Below the pieces are notes generated by a model. The model was given only the letters and a program-made list of their open reading frames with translations, was not told the origin of the DNA and searched no databases. Source: Porogramme epimiltina (lineage: Eukaryota > Basidiomycota > Agaricomycetes > Polyporales > Polyporaceae). From it: 64,000 bases of DNA. Below are positions 12,619-23,863 of this stretch, piece after piece. The position numbers and the translations under genes are program-made. The stretch covers positions 1 through 64,000 of the forward strand of contig FTLJ01000116.1 of NCBI GenBank assembly GCA_900155495.1. Reading direction: 5' to 3'. How positions within the stretch are numbered: position 1 is the stretch's first letter; each line of letters starts with the position of its first letter.

Positions 12619-14868
12619 TCACCGGGTCAACGTCGAGCGCACAGACCGGACGGATGCCCGGTCTCCGCTGAAGCTCGCTGTGTCGGCCGTCGTCGGGGCC
12701 GTCGACGTCGGCGCTGTCGGTGCTGTCCGGGACCCCTCGCTCTCTCCCTCTCCGTGTGAATGCGAGTGCGTACTTGCTCTTGAGCTGCCCCCAGAGCCGG
12801 CACTCGAGCCCGTGCCGCCCTCCGTCTGCGGCCGCGAAGACAGCGCGGGGTCCTGCGACGCAAACGATGGCGGGCGGTCCGAGTACCCACTACGCTGCGA
12901 CTGAGCGTCCGAGTCCGCGCGTGTGCGGGGACTCGTCGCGTACACGCCGCGGGAGCCGGGGCCGTTCGTGTGGCGGGGGACAGGTGACGTGCTCGTCGGG
13001 CCCGTAGCGACGGGCGAGTAGCCTGCGACGATGGCGGGGATCGGGGACGATATCGCCGCGGGGAACGAGGGCGGCGCGAAGTAGTCGTCCACGCCGTCTT
13101 CGGGCAGCGGCGGCGGGGACGGCGGGGGGCGGTCAGCATATGACGTGTCCTCGCCCGGTGCGGGTAGACGGGCGTTACCCCATGGTGGAGACATCGAGCT
13201 GAGGAGCGCGGTCGTGGCGTCCGCGGGGGGCGAGTACGGCGGCGGCGCGGCGGGCACGACGGTGCCGGGGAAGTACCGCGGGACGAAGGGCGCGGGGCCC
13301 TGCATGGGCGGGCCGTCGTCGTCGCCGTCGGTGTGGAAGGACTCGCCGTCGAAGTCGGGGTTGGAGCGGTTTTGGGACCGGCGGTAGCGACGATCGCGGC
13401 GGCGGGCGCGCAGTCGCCTGCGGTAGATGCTGATAGCCAGCGAGAGGGCGAGGACGGCCAACAGGCCAACGCTGCCGCCCACCGCGCCCGCGAAGGTCGC
13501 GATGTTGTGCGCCTTCATCTGAGTAGCGGACCTGGAAGACATGGCGACGAAAGGGAGGGTGGACGGGTAGCGGCGGGAGTGGTGGAGGGATGGAGGGGTG
13601 GGGGACGAGCAGTAGGAGAGAAAGGGGGCGAGTCCATGCGATGGAGTACATAACGAAGGCGAGGTTCGGGAGCCAGTGAGATGTTGACCCGAGCCAGCGA
13701 ATGGGATAATTCGGTGCGTGAGTGAATGGCAGCGTCCCGAAATACAAGCGGGAATTATACGCACAAGTTAGTGTCACCCGGACCATCGGTTGACGCCGGG
13801 CTCCCAGTACCTGAGGCCGACCGTTGCGCTTCAGGGGCAGTGCTACTGGTAGAGCCAACGACAGAAGTGCTTGAACCTTCCCCGTCCTCGACGGCTCCCT
13901 GGGTGTATACGATATAGTCTAAGAGCAACACAGAATCCGGCCCGATCTGCATCGTCAAAGAATGCGGCGCCTCCGTCATCCCGGTTTTGCTGAAAACCAT
14001 AGTGTTGGGCCTGAAACCGGTCGCAGACGCCTGCCCAAGGTGTTGGTAGGTCCCAGAGGCGTGCGAGTCGACCTCAAACGTGAGATTCATGAACGTCGGC
14101 GTCGAGTTTGCAGGAGCGGCCCCGAGTGGTATTAGAGCGAATACGTATACGGCGGATCCTGGGTTTCCTCGTCAGCATCACGCCCGCTCTGGGGAGACGG
14201 GCCAATAGGAAGGTGATCCTGGTAGATCCCGTGATCTGTGAGTGGATTATGAACGCACCGGTAAAATTGAACTGCGCCGATACCGGCAGGTCCACGAAAC
14301 CCGCATCGTCGCTGTCGAAATTGGGTGTAAAGAAAGGATTGGAAGTTGGAGAGCTGCTCGCAGGTTGTCTACGCATTATGCGCTGGTCCGAGACTATCCT
14401 CCGTCGGCGCCTTTTCCCCTTCTTCCCCTTCTCCTCCTCATCATCATCGCTGTCGTTGCCATCCGCCGCCTTCGACGTCTGCGCAGGCGATGCTGAAGAC
14501 GTGCTGCTTGAAACGTCGTCGCCATCGACAGTGGGGATGATGTGTGTCCCGTCGTGCCACGTGCCTTGCATTGCCTGGGAAGCGTCTGGCATAAGACATG
14601 ACGAACAGGGCAGAGACGACGCGTGCCAGGACGACGCGGGGGTATAGAGGATCGACGATGAGGTGTCGTCGATGGTGATGTTGACCGCGTCGGCGCGAGC
14701 AAGCGTGAGAGGGAGCAAGAACGGCAATATCGGCGGCGAAAGGAGCAGTGCTATCCATGAGGGGCGGTAGGCGCGTCGCCTTGGCCTGCGACGGGGGATT
14801 GTCAGCAGACGCACTCTCCCTGCGGGGTATACTTGGTGCCCGAGTCCCGAGGAGGAGACGCACCTCAT
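12619..14868 (-). CDS. Type I single-pass membrane protein with Ser/Pro-rich cytoplasmic tail
   Basis: Three exons (14868-14259, 14158-13765, 13531-12619) join in frame to about 638 aa; all introns are GT-AG. Order of parts: a hydrophobic secretion signal (LLLSPPILPFLLPLTLA, about residues 40-60), an ectodomain beginning NITIDDTSSSILYTPASSWH, an acidic then basic low-complexity insert (DSDDDEEEKGKKGKRRRRR), the ectodomain core resuming with NFTG and SAVYVF, the ending PDSVLLLDYIVYTQG, a Ser/Thr linker, one transmembrane segment (VGLLAVLALSLAISIY), a basic stop-transfer run, then a long Pro/Ser tail containing APPPYSPP. This layout is common among basidiomycete surface proteins of unknown function. 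An alternative short intron right after the ATG (donor gtgcgt at about 14863) would shorten the N-terminus. A PPPY tail could bind WW-domain proteins; that is inference. Confidence 0.78.
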
Positions 14869-14879
14869 AGCAAATCGTT

Positions 14880-16830
14880 AAGAATAATGATAAGCGGCGA
14901 AAGGCGCTATTGCGTCGTCGTAGCGAATGCTTCTTGACCCCAAAGCCGTACTAGCGTACTTGGCAGGCCGACGGGGAGGGTGAGGAGGTCGTTGGGGAGG
15001 ATCCAGCGCGGCACTCTCAAGCAACGGGCTTGGATGAGGGAGGCGAAATCGGATCGAGACCGGGAGGTGGGAGGCTTAAAGGGGCGTTGAACGACCGCGA
15101 GAAAACGCCACTTCGCCGCTGGGACGGGCGGCTCGTGCGTGGGTGAAGAGGTGGGCCCGCCTGTGGGGTCGGGCGTTTTAGCGCACGGAAGATCCCAGAG
15201 GAGGGGCCGGGGAACACATACAGAGTGGGTAGCCGGTAAGGCAATGTTTTAGACATCAGTACATGGGAAGGAGCTTGTCCGGAGAACGCCGTGCGCAGTG
15301 CGCGCGGCGGGAACTGCACGGCGTGTCTGCGCGGTCCAAGGAGGAGACATGTTCAAAATACCCCACGAAAGGGCCCTTCAGGGACTATCGTCAGCGATTG
15401 CCGAGCCGCGGCGAGTGAAAACGGGACGATGGAAGCGGGGAAAGGCTGCACATCAGCCGTTGGGATTATTCAATGCACACACCTCGAACACGTTCTTCTC
15501 TGTATAGCCCAAGGAATTCCGAACCGATACTGCGCGAAATAGCCCGCGCTAGACTTCCCGCCAAGAGTCCACCGTATCGGACACTACGAATGCTTGCGCA
15601 TGGCCATGGTAGTGGGGTAATGGGGTTTCAGGTCGACAGAGGGATTGGTGCGTATTCACTCCTTCAATCTTGTATAGGACTGCGGTCTGACCCATTCGGA
15701 GGCGTTCTGACGGGCGCAAAGCGCAAATACGGGGGGCAGTTAGAGCCTGGGAGTCGGCCCACGCCGATGCGTGCTGATGCGTGGTGGTGGCCAGGAAAAG
15801 AGCGGAGCACGACTGCGGGCGCTTCCCACACACCCGCCTCTTTCCCATCATCTGCCGCTCGCGCTCCCCCCGCCGCGCCGCGGGCTGCGAACTCACAGAG
15901 CCGTTCGAACTCAAACTACGCACCCCGCGCGGGCGAGCCCAAGTCTGTCGTCGATGTGCCTCCAGCAGATGTTCCACTTCAGCCGAGAGCGACCTCGATG
16001 CGGATCCCCGTTCACCCCTATCGCGCCCTCGAGCCGCGTCGCGCGACTTGTGGTGGCGTCGCGGCTCGACGCGCGACCGTGGGATCCCCCTGCCTGACCT
16101 TCCGCAGGGCCGTGGAACATCCAGGGCGCCGTGCGCGCATTGGATAGTGGCACAGGGATGCACGATGGTAAGCAGCGCCGACCCGACCCCGTGCGCCCGG
16201 GTGCAGAGTACGTGGCAGCCTCCGAGGCAGAGCAAAAGACGGAAACGCTCCGGGACACTGCCCACGCTCGACGGGAAGGCATGCGGCGTGCGGAGGGCGA
16301 GGCGCGCCCCCCGCGCGCCCCGCTCGTGCCGTGCAGTGGGCTCCCTATAGGAGATCGCGCACTCTCCCCCCGCCGCGTCGGGCGCGGGGCGCAACCAGAG
16401 CGTTGGGCCATAGGGTCCTCCGGTGGCTTCGTCCGGCCTTCCCCCATACACAGCCTGCGGTCAGGTTTCCCACTCGAAAGCCGAAGTTCCCATGTTTGTT
16501 CGCGAGCCATGGGCATGCGCGGCCTCGGCCCATCTCTTTCAGCCGTGCCCGGTGGCGTTGTGCTCGACGAATTCGTTATACCGCGAATTATGCCCATAGA
16601 TTTACGGTCGCCGACGCCGCCGGTGGCGCGCCCAAGGACGAATGGTTGGATTAGCTATTCGAAGCATGCGCTCCGTAAAATGCACAGCAAACGCGTTGAT
16701 AACAACACTACTCGCTATGATGCACATGTTACAGCATCGCTATGAGAGAGATGCGACTAGTTATACAAATCTGTCTATTTACCTACCTTCCGGCGTGAGC
16801 ACGGAAGCGGGCCACATCCCAAGGCATATT
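14880..16830. other. Spacer with a second GC-rich block, no supported gene
   Basis: This includes the presumed promoter of the membrane-protein gene starting at 14868. From about 15.7 to 16.5 kb the sequence is again GC-rich, with overlapping open frames on both strands (up to 300 codons on minus) that lack motifs or splice-linked partners. The frames are best explained by composition. Nothing else was recognised. Confidence 0.4.
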
Positions 16831-16836
16831 CTCATA

Positions 16837-18551
16837 TCACGCAACCTCGACATCCTGTAAAGGTAGAACATTCGTGTGCATTTTGAACGAGGCGAGGATA
16901 TGGGCCGGGAGTTGGACATGCTCTTCTCCGCTCTCGAGGCCGTGAACACCCATGTCGTCTTCCTCATGTTCGTTTTCGCCCTCAATGTCCAGAGGGGCAC
17001 CAATGTTACCGAACGGCGAGGTCGACCACGACGGATCATCGAAATGGAGGGAATCCCGCCCGACCCCGATGCCTCCGTCAGATGCCGCCGTGAGGTAGCC
17101 GAGGGTGTAGTCGACCAGACGTAGATTGAGGATAAAGCGGGAAGTCAAAACGGACTGAAAGCTGGCATAGCATACGTAGGCTGTTAGTCTGAGGTGTGTT
17201 TCGTGAAGTTTCCTGCACACCAACGTTGTTACAACGGTGCTGAGATATACATGGTGTACGACTTCGGTGTACATCATCAGCGCGTTAGCTACTGTGGCCG
17301 CGCTTGAGTCCATGGTTCTTCAATGGCGGTGACATGCTCGAGATGATACGCCACTTACACAAAATACGTCGTTCCTGAGGAGTTTCTCGTTAGATCGAAG
17401 CGTGGTGTAGAAGCGAGGACGGCTTACCGTCGCGCAACAACCTCCGCGCCAGACTTGGCCTAGCACAGGTCCCCATATTCGTCGGGCGCAGGCCTCCAAT
17501 CGTACGATACCACGTGATGCCGAGGACGACCAATGACCCGCAGAGCCCGCACGTTTGGACCGCGATCCCGACTAGGAGGCAAACGTTAGCTTTACATGCT
17601 TCTCCTGGTTTCGATTTGGCGAAGAAGACCCCACCACTACATAACCGATGTGAGCACGCGCAGTAATAGCGAGCTCGGAAGTAACTCACTCTGTCCACAA
17701 ATGACTGCCTTGGGGAAGCAACCCGCTGGGCTCTTTGTAGGCGCAACCAACCAACGGGCGAGGAAGGGCGAACACTACAGTCTGGACGAGAAAGACCTAC
17801 TGCACGTTAGATACGCTACATCGTACAACAGCAGGGAAAGGCTCACAATATTCACGATGATAGGAACAAAGCCTAGGAGCAAGATGAGCGCTGTCCAAGC
17901 CCACTTTCCGTTATTGATGGTATGGGTGCGAAGGCTCGCAAATGCTGTGAACGTCATACCCCAGTCAGTCACCCGTTCGCGTTACGCGCAGGATCAACTT
18001 GGTCACAAAACATACCCAACGCGCATAGCTGTAGAAGGACGAGAATGACATCTTTTAATGTGAAAAAGGCTTCGCATCTAGTTTGTGCATCGTTTGGAAA
18101 GACTCCTCCTGGCCGATGGAGGATCGTACTTACGTCTGCCATTACGTGGTCAGTTCAATGGCGGGAGTTCTGGACCAACAACAGCTGACTACGCACCTTG
18201 TCATCCTTTAGGTTCCACGGAACGACAATCGTCAATCCAATCGTCAAGGTAAATAGCAATGCGAGGTAGCGATTGAAAAGGAACAAGAAGGTCGGAATTG
18301 TAAATTTCCGACCCCAGATGACTCTGAGCTCCCTATCGAAGGTGAGGAGATATTCATATAGTATGAGAGCTAGATCACAACTTTGTTAACATTGGAAACG
18401 TAGATGAGGAGCGTCTGACGTACCTATACACCCAATCGCGAGGAGCGAAAAATCGGGGACGCTAAGATACGACGGTCTGAGAAAGGCTAGAGAGAGATTA
18501 CGAAGCCAGTTGAGAACCAACTCACATGACATGTGGTGTGTCGGGACCCAT
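16837..18551 (-). CDS. DUF6533 multi-pass membrane protein, array copy 1
   Basis: Start ATG at 18551 (MGPDTPHV), followed by short introns. The DUF6533 domain lies at about 18375-18196 with EYLLTFDRELRVIWGRKF and FLFNRYLALLF. Further membrane segments follow: CEAFFTLKDVILVLLQLCA (about 18110-18050), HTINNGKWAWTALILLLGF (about 17940-17880) and LCGSLVVLGITWYRTIGG (about 17540-17490). Then come the conserved LLRDG (about 17420) and SVLTSRFILNLR (about 17150-17115). The cytoplasmic tail holds FGNIGAPLDIEGENEHEED. DUF6533 proteins are fungal, about 300-350 aa with about seven predicted helices, and have no established function. All segments occur in the same order as in the six paralogues, and no disabling change was seen. 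Closest relative in the window: copy 3. Confidence 0.8.
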
Positions 18552-18649
18552 GAAGATGGCGGACTTCGCAAGCTAGGTGCCCCCGTTGTGGGGAATCTCG
18601 CCCCTCTCATTCGCCTGGCTCTTTGTTGAAATAAGGGCCGCGACAGCCC

Positions 18650-18960
18650 CTCCGGCAGCGGTTCGGGAAACGAGGTGGGGTAGTCCGGGAGGGGAGAGCA
18701 ATCGGCACTGTAGGGTACGGATGTTGTGCCATTGACCGTCCACGATGTATGTCGGAGACTTGTGGGTGCGGCGATCGTTTGAAATCAGGCGGTGCTCGGA
18801 GATGCCGTCAAGCCGCCCGCTTCGAAGATGAATGACGTGCAGCGCAGTCGCGTCCGACTACTGGACTGCGGGCCCCAGGAGCCATTTAGTCATCGAATGT
18901 ATGTCAAATTGTACGGCTGACTTCGGACATACCAAGATGGCTCAAGATGTTCTCTTTCTG
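18650..18960. repeat. Array spacer repeat, copy a
   Basis: This non-coding stretch upstream of copy 1 is clearly similar to 22612-22925 and, in part, 25615-25860. The best-kept core is GGTGCTCGGAGATGCCGTCA followed by AGCCGC, starting at about 18790. It shows that spacers were duplicated together with the genes. Confidence 0.7.
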
Positions 18961-20260
18961 TGTGGCCCAGCTGTTTGGGGACTAGAGTGAGTAAACGGAA
19001 CGTCATAGTCCGTGAATGCTAGACTTACACTCTGCAGACCACAACCCATCTCCCTCGCGTAGGCTGCCACGCTACTCGAGATAGGGACAACATCCGGACA
19101 AGGTACGCTCGGAACCTGAGTCGTGCGCCGCACTACTGCAACCTGGTAAGCTACGCTCCAACAGGGCACAGGGCCCGCCAAAAACAGAGTCGTGGAAGAT
19201 AGAACTGACCTGTCAGGAACCTGTCCAAGCCGATGCTCAGAGAGCATTTGCTCTGAGTACATACGGCGCGGAAAGGGTTTGAAACACCTGGAGGTACCTA
19301 AAAGAGATCGTGCGACGTGAAGGCAGAGCCAGCTACAGGCTGAGCCATGGTGCTGGAAACACGTGCCTATGGTGCAGTCCACTTAGACACCGCCTGCTTT
19401 GAACAAGGCGTGGGAATATTATGTAAGCGGCCAAATCCATGGATCACCGACACGTACATTTGAGCACCTGCCCACCACCCTCTGTACTCACCTCTTACAT
19501 GTATACTAGCACCATTGTCGGGAGGCCGCGATCCACAAATATGTGTAACCAAATAATTAAAAGGATGTCGGAATCCTTCGTGCCAGAACGACCCAATTTC
19601 CCATAGAATGCCTTCAACAGCTTCATGAACAAGCTGCTATTCACGACTCCGGGATGCTGCAAACTTTGCAACAGGATGCCTCTGGCCCTTCCCTCAGTGC
19701 CGGCGGAACTTACCCTGATTGGAGCCAGTGGATGGGGAGATCTTTATTAACCCATGTACACTGGGTCTTGACGCAAAGGAGGCACAGGTGCAAGTGAATG
19801 TATTATCGTCGAGTCCCTGAGAGGCTCGCAGGGGCAATAGATGCGTGATGTATCAACTGCCGTATATGGGAATATTTGTAATCATATTACATAAGCGGCC
19901 AAATCGCTGAGACCAACTCGGTCAAATTTGACCCAATCAAAAATCTGTCTTGTGAATGTTTTCTATCTTCCTTTCTATGCCTTTCTACAAGAGGGATAAG
20001 GATTCCGCTGAGTTGTGAGCGCTACAGGTTCGTTGTTCAAAACAGGCGGCGTCTAAGTGGAGTGCACCATAGGAAGGCGATGACGCAGTCAAGCGCCCAA
20101 ACGTCTCTGACGTCATCGGTCTGCCATGACCCGTCGAACGGTCTTGGCAGACGACCTTCAAGGTAGATGAACATATGCATCTTCAATTCCTGACAATATT
20201 ATACGCCATGGAAGCACCGTACAGTATCTATCCCAGTGCACAGCTAGGTTCTACGATCAT
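18960..20260. other. Array spacer between DUF6533 copies 1 and 2
   Basis: No gene is recognised. A minus-strand open frame at 19382-18942 (146 codons) is cysteine-rich by chance composition and has no equivalent in the homologous spacer at 22.9-23.8 kb, which argues against coding. The right end carries the TGACGTCA-containing element listed separately. Confidence 0.4.
20079..20115. promoter_or_regulatory. Conserved spacer element TCAAGCGCC-TGACGTCA (site 1)
   Basis: A palindromic TGACGTCA (20108-20115) follows TCAAGCGCC at short range. The same pair recurs in the spacers at 23.47-23.49 and 26.39-26.42 kb, although the DNA around it has diverged. TGACGTCA is the binding sequence of CRE/ATF-type bZIP factors. 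A regulatory role is inferred from conservation only; it could also be a leftover of recent duplication. Confidence 0.4.
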
Positions 20261-20268
20261 GTCCCGGT

Positions 20269-22060
20269 TCAGGTTTGAGCCACCTTTCTCGCTAGACTCC
20301 GAACCTCCTCATCTATGCCATCTCCAGGACCCCGCGCCACCTCGTAGGGGTCTGATATACGGACTGCATGGTAGTCACCCGACCCTTGTGCCACGCCGAT
20401 CATTGATCCTGACGCCCATACTAGGCCATCCTCCTCGTCAATATTCGTGTCAGGTTCCCACTCGTTTTCCCCGTCAACGTCGAGAAGCGAGCCGATGTTT
20501 CCTAGGAGAGACGGGCGCTGAAAACGGATCTCGCTCCGAGGCTCACCCTGCGAGATGGTAGAAGGGTTGGCGGTGGAATATTCCACCAGACGCAGGTTGA
20601 GAATAAAACGTGACGTCATAACACTCTGCAATCTGAAGCAGGGGATCAGCAAGGGGGAGCTGGACGAGCATCGGGAACACTCACGTTGAAGCGACAAAGC
20701 CCAAATATACCCCGCGGTTGACTTCCAGGTATATCAACAATGCGGCCTTTATCACGGCCGTGCTAGGCATCATTTGCCCAAGTCAGTCGCCACGATTAGG
20801 CGTCGGTAATAACACTAACTCACAGGAAGTAGGTAGTACCTTCGGCGGTTCCGTCAGAGGCTGAAAAGGGCGATATGTCTAGAGAAACACGCACCGTCAC
20901 GCAACAAGAAGTACGTTAATGTGTACCTCATACGAGTACGCCGTGCAGCTACCACCGCACCAGCAGTGCGATACCAAGTGATGATAATGATGAGAAGCGC
21001 CCCAAAGAATCCGGTGACTTGGGATGTGACGGTAACTAGTACACTATAGATGAGCCTAGTTGGAAATGATGCTAGCAGATACGCGCTTCGTACCTCTGGG
21101 TAATGTAAGTGGATGTCCAAGAAAGGTTATGTGAGAACATACCCAGTCCATACTCTGCTAGATTGAGCGATGACACCACTTGTGGTCCTTTGAGCGCATC
21201 CCACGAGAGGAGGGGGGAGAGGGAACACTGTAGTCCGAGCGGCTAATACCTAGGTAGAAATGAGATTAAAAGTGTGGTACTAGAGAGTAGGTGTCAGGAA
21301 ACGAAACTGACCATATTGACCGACATTGAGTAGGATCCGAGAACAAATATGAATATTGTCCAGAACCACTTTCCATTGTTGATAGCGTGGACTCTGAGAG
21401 CAGTGACAGCTGCCAAGCGGAAGTATTATGAGAGACTAATGCAGAGATTGACAAGGAAAAGGGCTCACACAAAGAACAGAGGTCGAGTAAGATGATAGAG
21501 ACGTCGTTCAGGGTGAAGACAAAGTTGCAGCTAATGCATGCGCAGTATGATTGATGAGTATACATCACATACTCAGCACATACGATTGTACTCACGCCTA
21601 GAGTGAAACCCTCAGTACGACAGTACCCTGAGACATGCGATGCGGTCGAGGAACGCACCTTGGTGTTATTTTCTGCCCACGGGAAGAGTGTGCTCATACA
21701 AATTGACAGCACGAATACGAACGCAAGGTATCGATTAGATAGGAACAGTATCGTTGGGATTGTGAACCGGCGCCCCCAGATGACACGGAGCTCTTTGTCG
21801 AACGTCAAAACATATTCGTATACAATGAGCACTAGGGGAAAGATCCATTAGTTAGATCTTCGCACACTCACGGAGCATGGCCCGACCATACCTGTGCATC
21901 CGACCCCTACGGGTACGGACTCGGGAATGCTATTGGGTAAGAAAGGCCCCGTGAGTATCTGAAAGAATAAAACGCAAGCTGAGCTCAAAATTCACAAAGT
22001 TGTGATGAACGTCGACAACTCCGCTAAAGTCATGTTGTCTGAATCATCTTGTGGAGACAT
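20269..22060 (-). CDS. DUF6533 multi-pass membrane protein, array copy 2
   Basis: Start ATG at 22060 (MSPQDDSDNMTLAELSTF), clearly homologous to copy 4. The exon at about 21955-21900 adds IPESVPVGVGC. The DUF6533 core at about 21835-21665 reads EYVLTFDKELRVIWGRRF and FLSNRYLAFVFVLSICM. Later segments are CNFVFTLNDVSIILLDLC (about 21530-21475), HAINNGKWFWTIFIFVLGS (about 21395-21335), LLIIIITWYRTAGAV (about 21000-20955), LLRDG (about 20905) and SVMTSRFILNLR (about 20635-20600). The tail motif is LGNIGSLLDVDGENEWE, with the usual P changed to L. Compared with copy 4, exon 1 is about 15 bp shorter before the donor. No stop or frameshift was seen within recognised exons. Confidence 0.78.
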
Positions 22061-22069
22061 TTTTCGAAC

Positions 22070-22612
22070 TTGGAGCTGCGGGAGACTCAGGCCTGGGAGG
22101 CACCTATTGCTAGGGTATCTAGAAGTATAGGACGTGGCAGCCAGGATCTGGAAACAGTGAACATTAAGTATGTGGCGTCTTGAGAAGACTGTTCGGACTG
22201 GACAAACCTCTGGGACATCGTGTTTATGAAATCCTCGTCAGCATGATGTAGGCGAAATAACGTTCTATGGTGGGCAGTGTCGGTGAGGTTCGGGTTATCA
22301 GTCTCAGATCTTAGCAGTTGAATTGAGTGGTTTAGACTCAGGAACAGCGTCGGCAGAACGTCTGAACAACATCAGGCACTCTGGCCACCTTGTCGTAGGC
22401 CACATCTTGTGGTCCGCCCGCTAGGAGGAGCATACCGCCATCTGTCGCGACCTTTCAAGGGCTGTCCTTGGCTCTGGTACTCGCTCCTGGCCGTATCTCT
22501 CTCATAATCCACATCAAGACTCTTCCACATCGACATCGTAAGGTCAACAAAGCGTCCGCCGAGCGTCACGTTCGCGGACGAGCCCACGACCGAAGTGGCG
22601 ATCTGGGGCGTG
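22070..22612. other. Array spacer upstream of copy 2
   Basis: No gene recognised. The segment resembles that upstream of copy 4 (about 28.40-28.66 kb): both run through GACGTGGC, a GTTCGG or GTTGGGAC-type stretch, and CGTGTTTATG or ATGTTTATG at similar spacing. This supports joint duplication of gene and promoter. Confidence 0.5.
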
Positions 22613-22925
22613 GAAAGCGAAGGTGACGAGGCGAGGACTCAGGGGGGGAGTCGGCACCGTAGGACTTGGGCGTTGGGCTATTGGTCGTCTATGATGTATA
22701 TATCTAATGCTCGGAGACTTATAAGTTGTGAGTGCGGCGATTATTTAGATTTGGGCGATGTCTGGAGATGCCGTCAAGCCGCCAACTTCAAATGTAAACG
22801 ACGTACAACACGCAATCACCACAGGCGATTCTGCTACGCATCTGGAAAGTCCTTTGGTCATTCAGTGTGTCGAAATTTGAATGATTGGCTCCAGACATAC
22901 TGAGGCCGCACAGGATGTGCCTTTC
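22612..22925. repeat. Array spacer repeat, copy b
   Basis: Homologous to 18650-18960. Shared runs include the GTCGGCACCGTAGG-like start, CGGAGACTT and GGAGATGCCGTCAAGCCGC. It contains a chance 102-codon plus-strand frame that is not preserved in the other copies. Confidence 0.7.
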
Positions 22926-23468
22926 CTATGTGAGTTGTTACATAAGCAAATTTATTTGGGGCCCTGAGCGAGTAAATGGGACACGATAACAAGCCTGTGC
23001 GTGGCGGACCTACCTCCACCGTATACCGTGCCCCATTATCATCGCGTTGATTCTTGGCCCATTCAACTTGATAGGGATGATATCTATTATCCGGGCGAGC
23101 CGCGCTCGAGGTATAGGTGCTCTTGAGCCCTGTGAAGTTATGCTGACTTTTGGGCTAACACTCCGCCTCGTTTCCACCATGGTGGCCGCCGCCATGGTGT
23201 TGGCGACACGCACCGCTCCGAATCACTAGGTCCCGCTGGCGCCGGCTGACGAGACTCGGGGAGCCATTCAGACCACAATTTGAGCACGTATAGAGCGAAT
23301 ACGATTTGATAAGATCTCGGGAGTCCTGAAAAGAGGTTGTAAATGCGTAGTGAGTTGCGGGACTATGTCCAGACTCCATTGTCTACGAAGAGATAGTGTG
23401 CCACGGTGAAGGTGTGACTCGAAACATCATGCACATGACGTCCTGGTTAGGAAGGTGATGACGCGATC

Positions 23469-23492
23469 AAGCGCCGGCAATCCCTGACGTCA
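23469..23492. promoter_or_regulatory. Conserved spacer element TCAAGCGCC-TGACGTCA (site 2)
   Basis: ATCAAGCGCC is followed by TGACGTCA at 23485-23492, about 370 bp below the stop codon of copy 3 and 1.4 kb above the start of copy 2. See site 1 for the reasoning. Confidence 0.4.
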
Positions 23493-23863
23493 CCGAACTA
23501 CCGTCCGGTCGTGCGGAAACCCAGACTCCTTGATGAATTATGCTATGAAAGAAAAACCGGCACACCACCGACACACGCCTGGGAGGGTGATACTTTGGAG
23601 ATCTGATATCCGGAGCATACGCTCTGTGGGATGTACAGCGAACGTATTGGTAGCAGCACTGCTCACTGCATTCGAGCCTGAAAGGCATACGACATTGCTG
23701 TATCGCTGCGCAGCGAGAGATGTAGCTAGTTGTTCAAACCTAGTGTCTACTTTATTGCTTCACGAGGTGTCCTAGGAAGCGTCCAGAGGTGACGCGCTCA
23801 CGTCATCCCACCTCGACATCCTGTAAAAGCGAAACGCCCGAGGGCATCAAGTTGAAGGTGAAC

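Noticed and set aside
15549..16451. 300-codon minus-strand open frame
   Set aside because: Same reason: GC-rich block, overlapping frames on the opposite strand and no domain.
18942..19382. 146-codon Cys-rich minus-strand frame in the copy 1 spacer
   Set aside because: The homologous spacer at 22.6-23.0 kb does not keep the frame.
20611..20618. A further TGACGTCA near the spacer elements
   Set aside because: It lies in the coding exon of DUF6533 copy 2 and arises from the conserved MTSRF codons, so it is not independent regulatory evidence.
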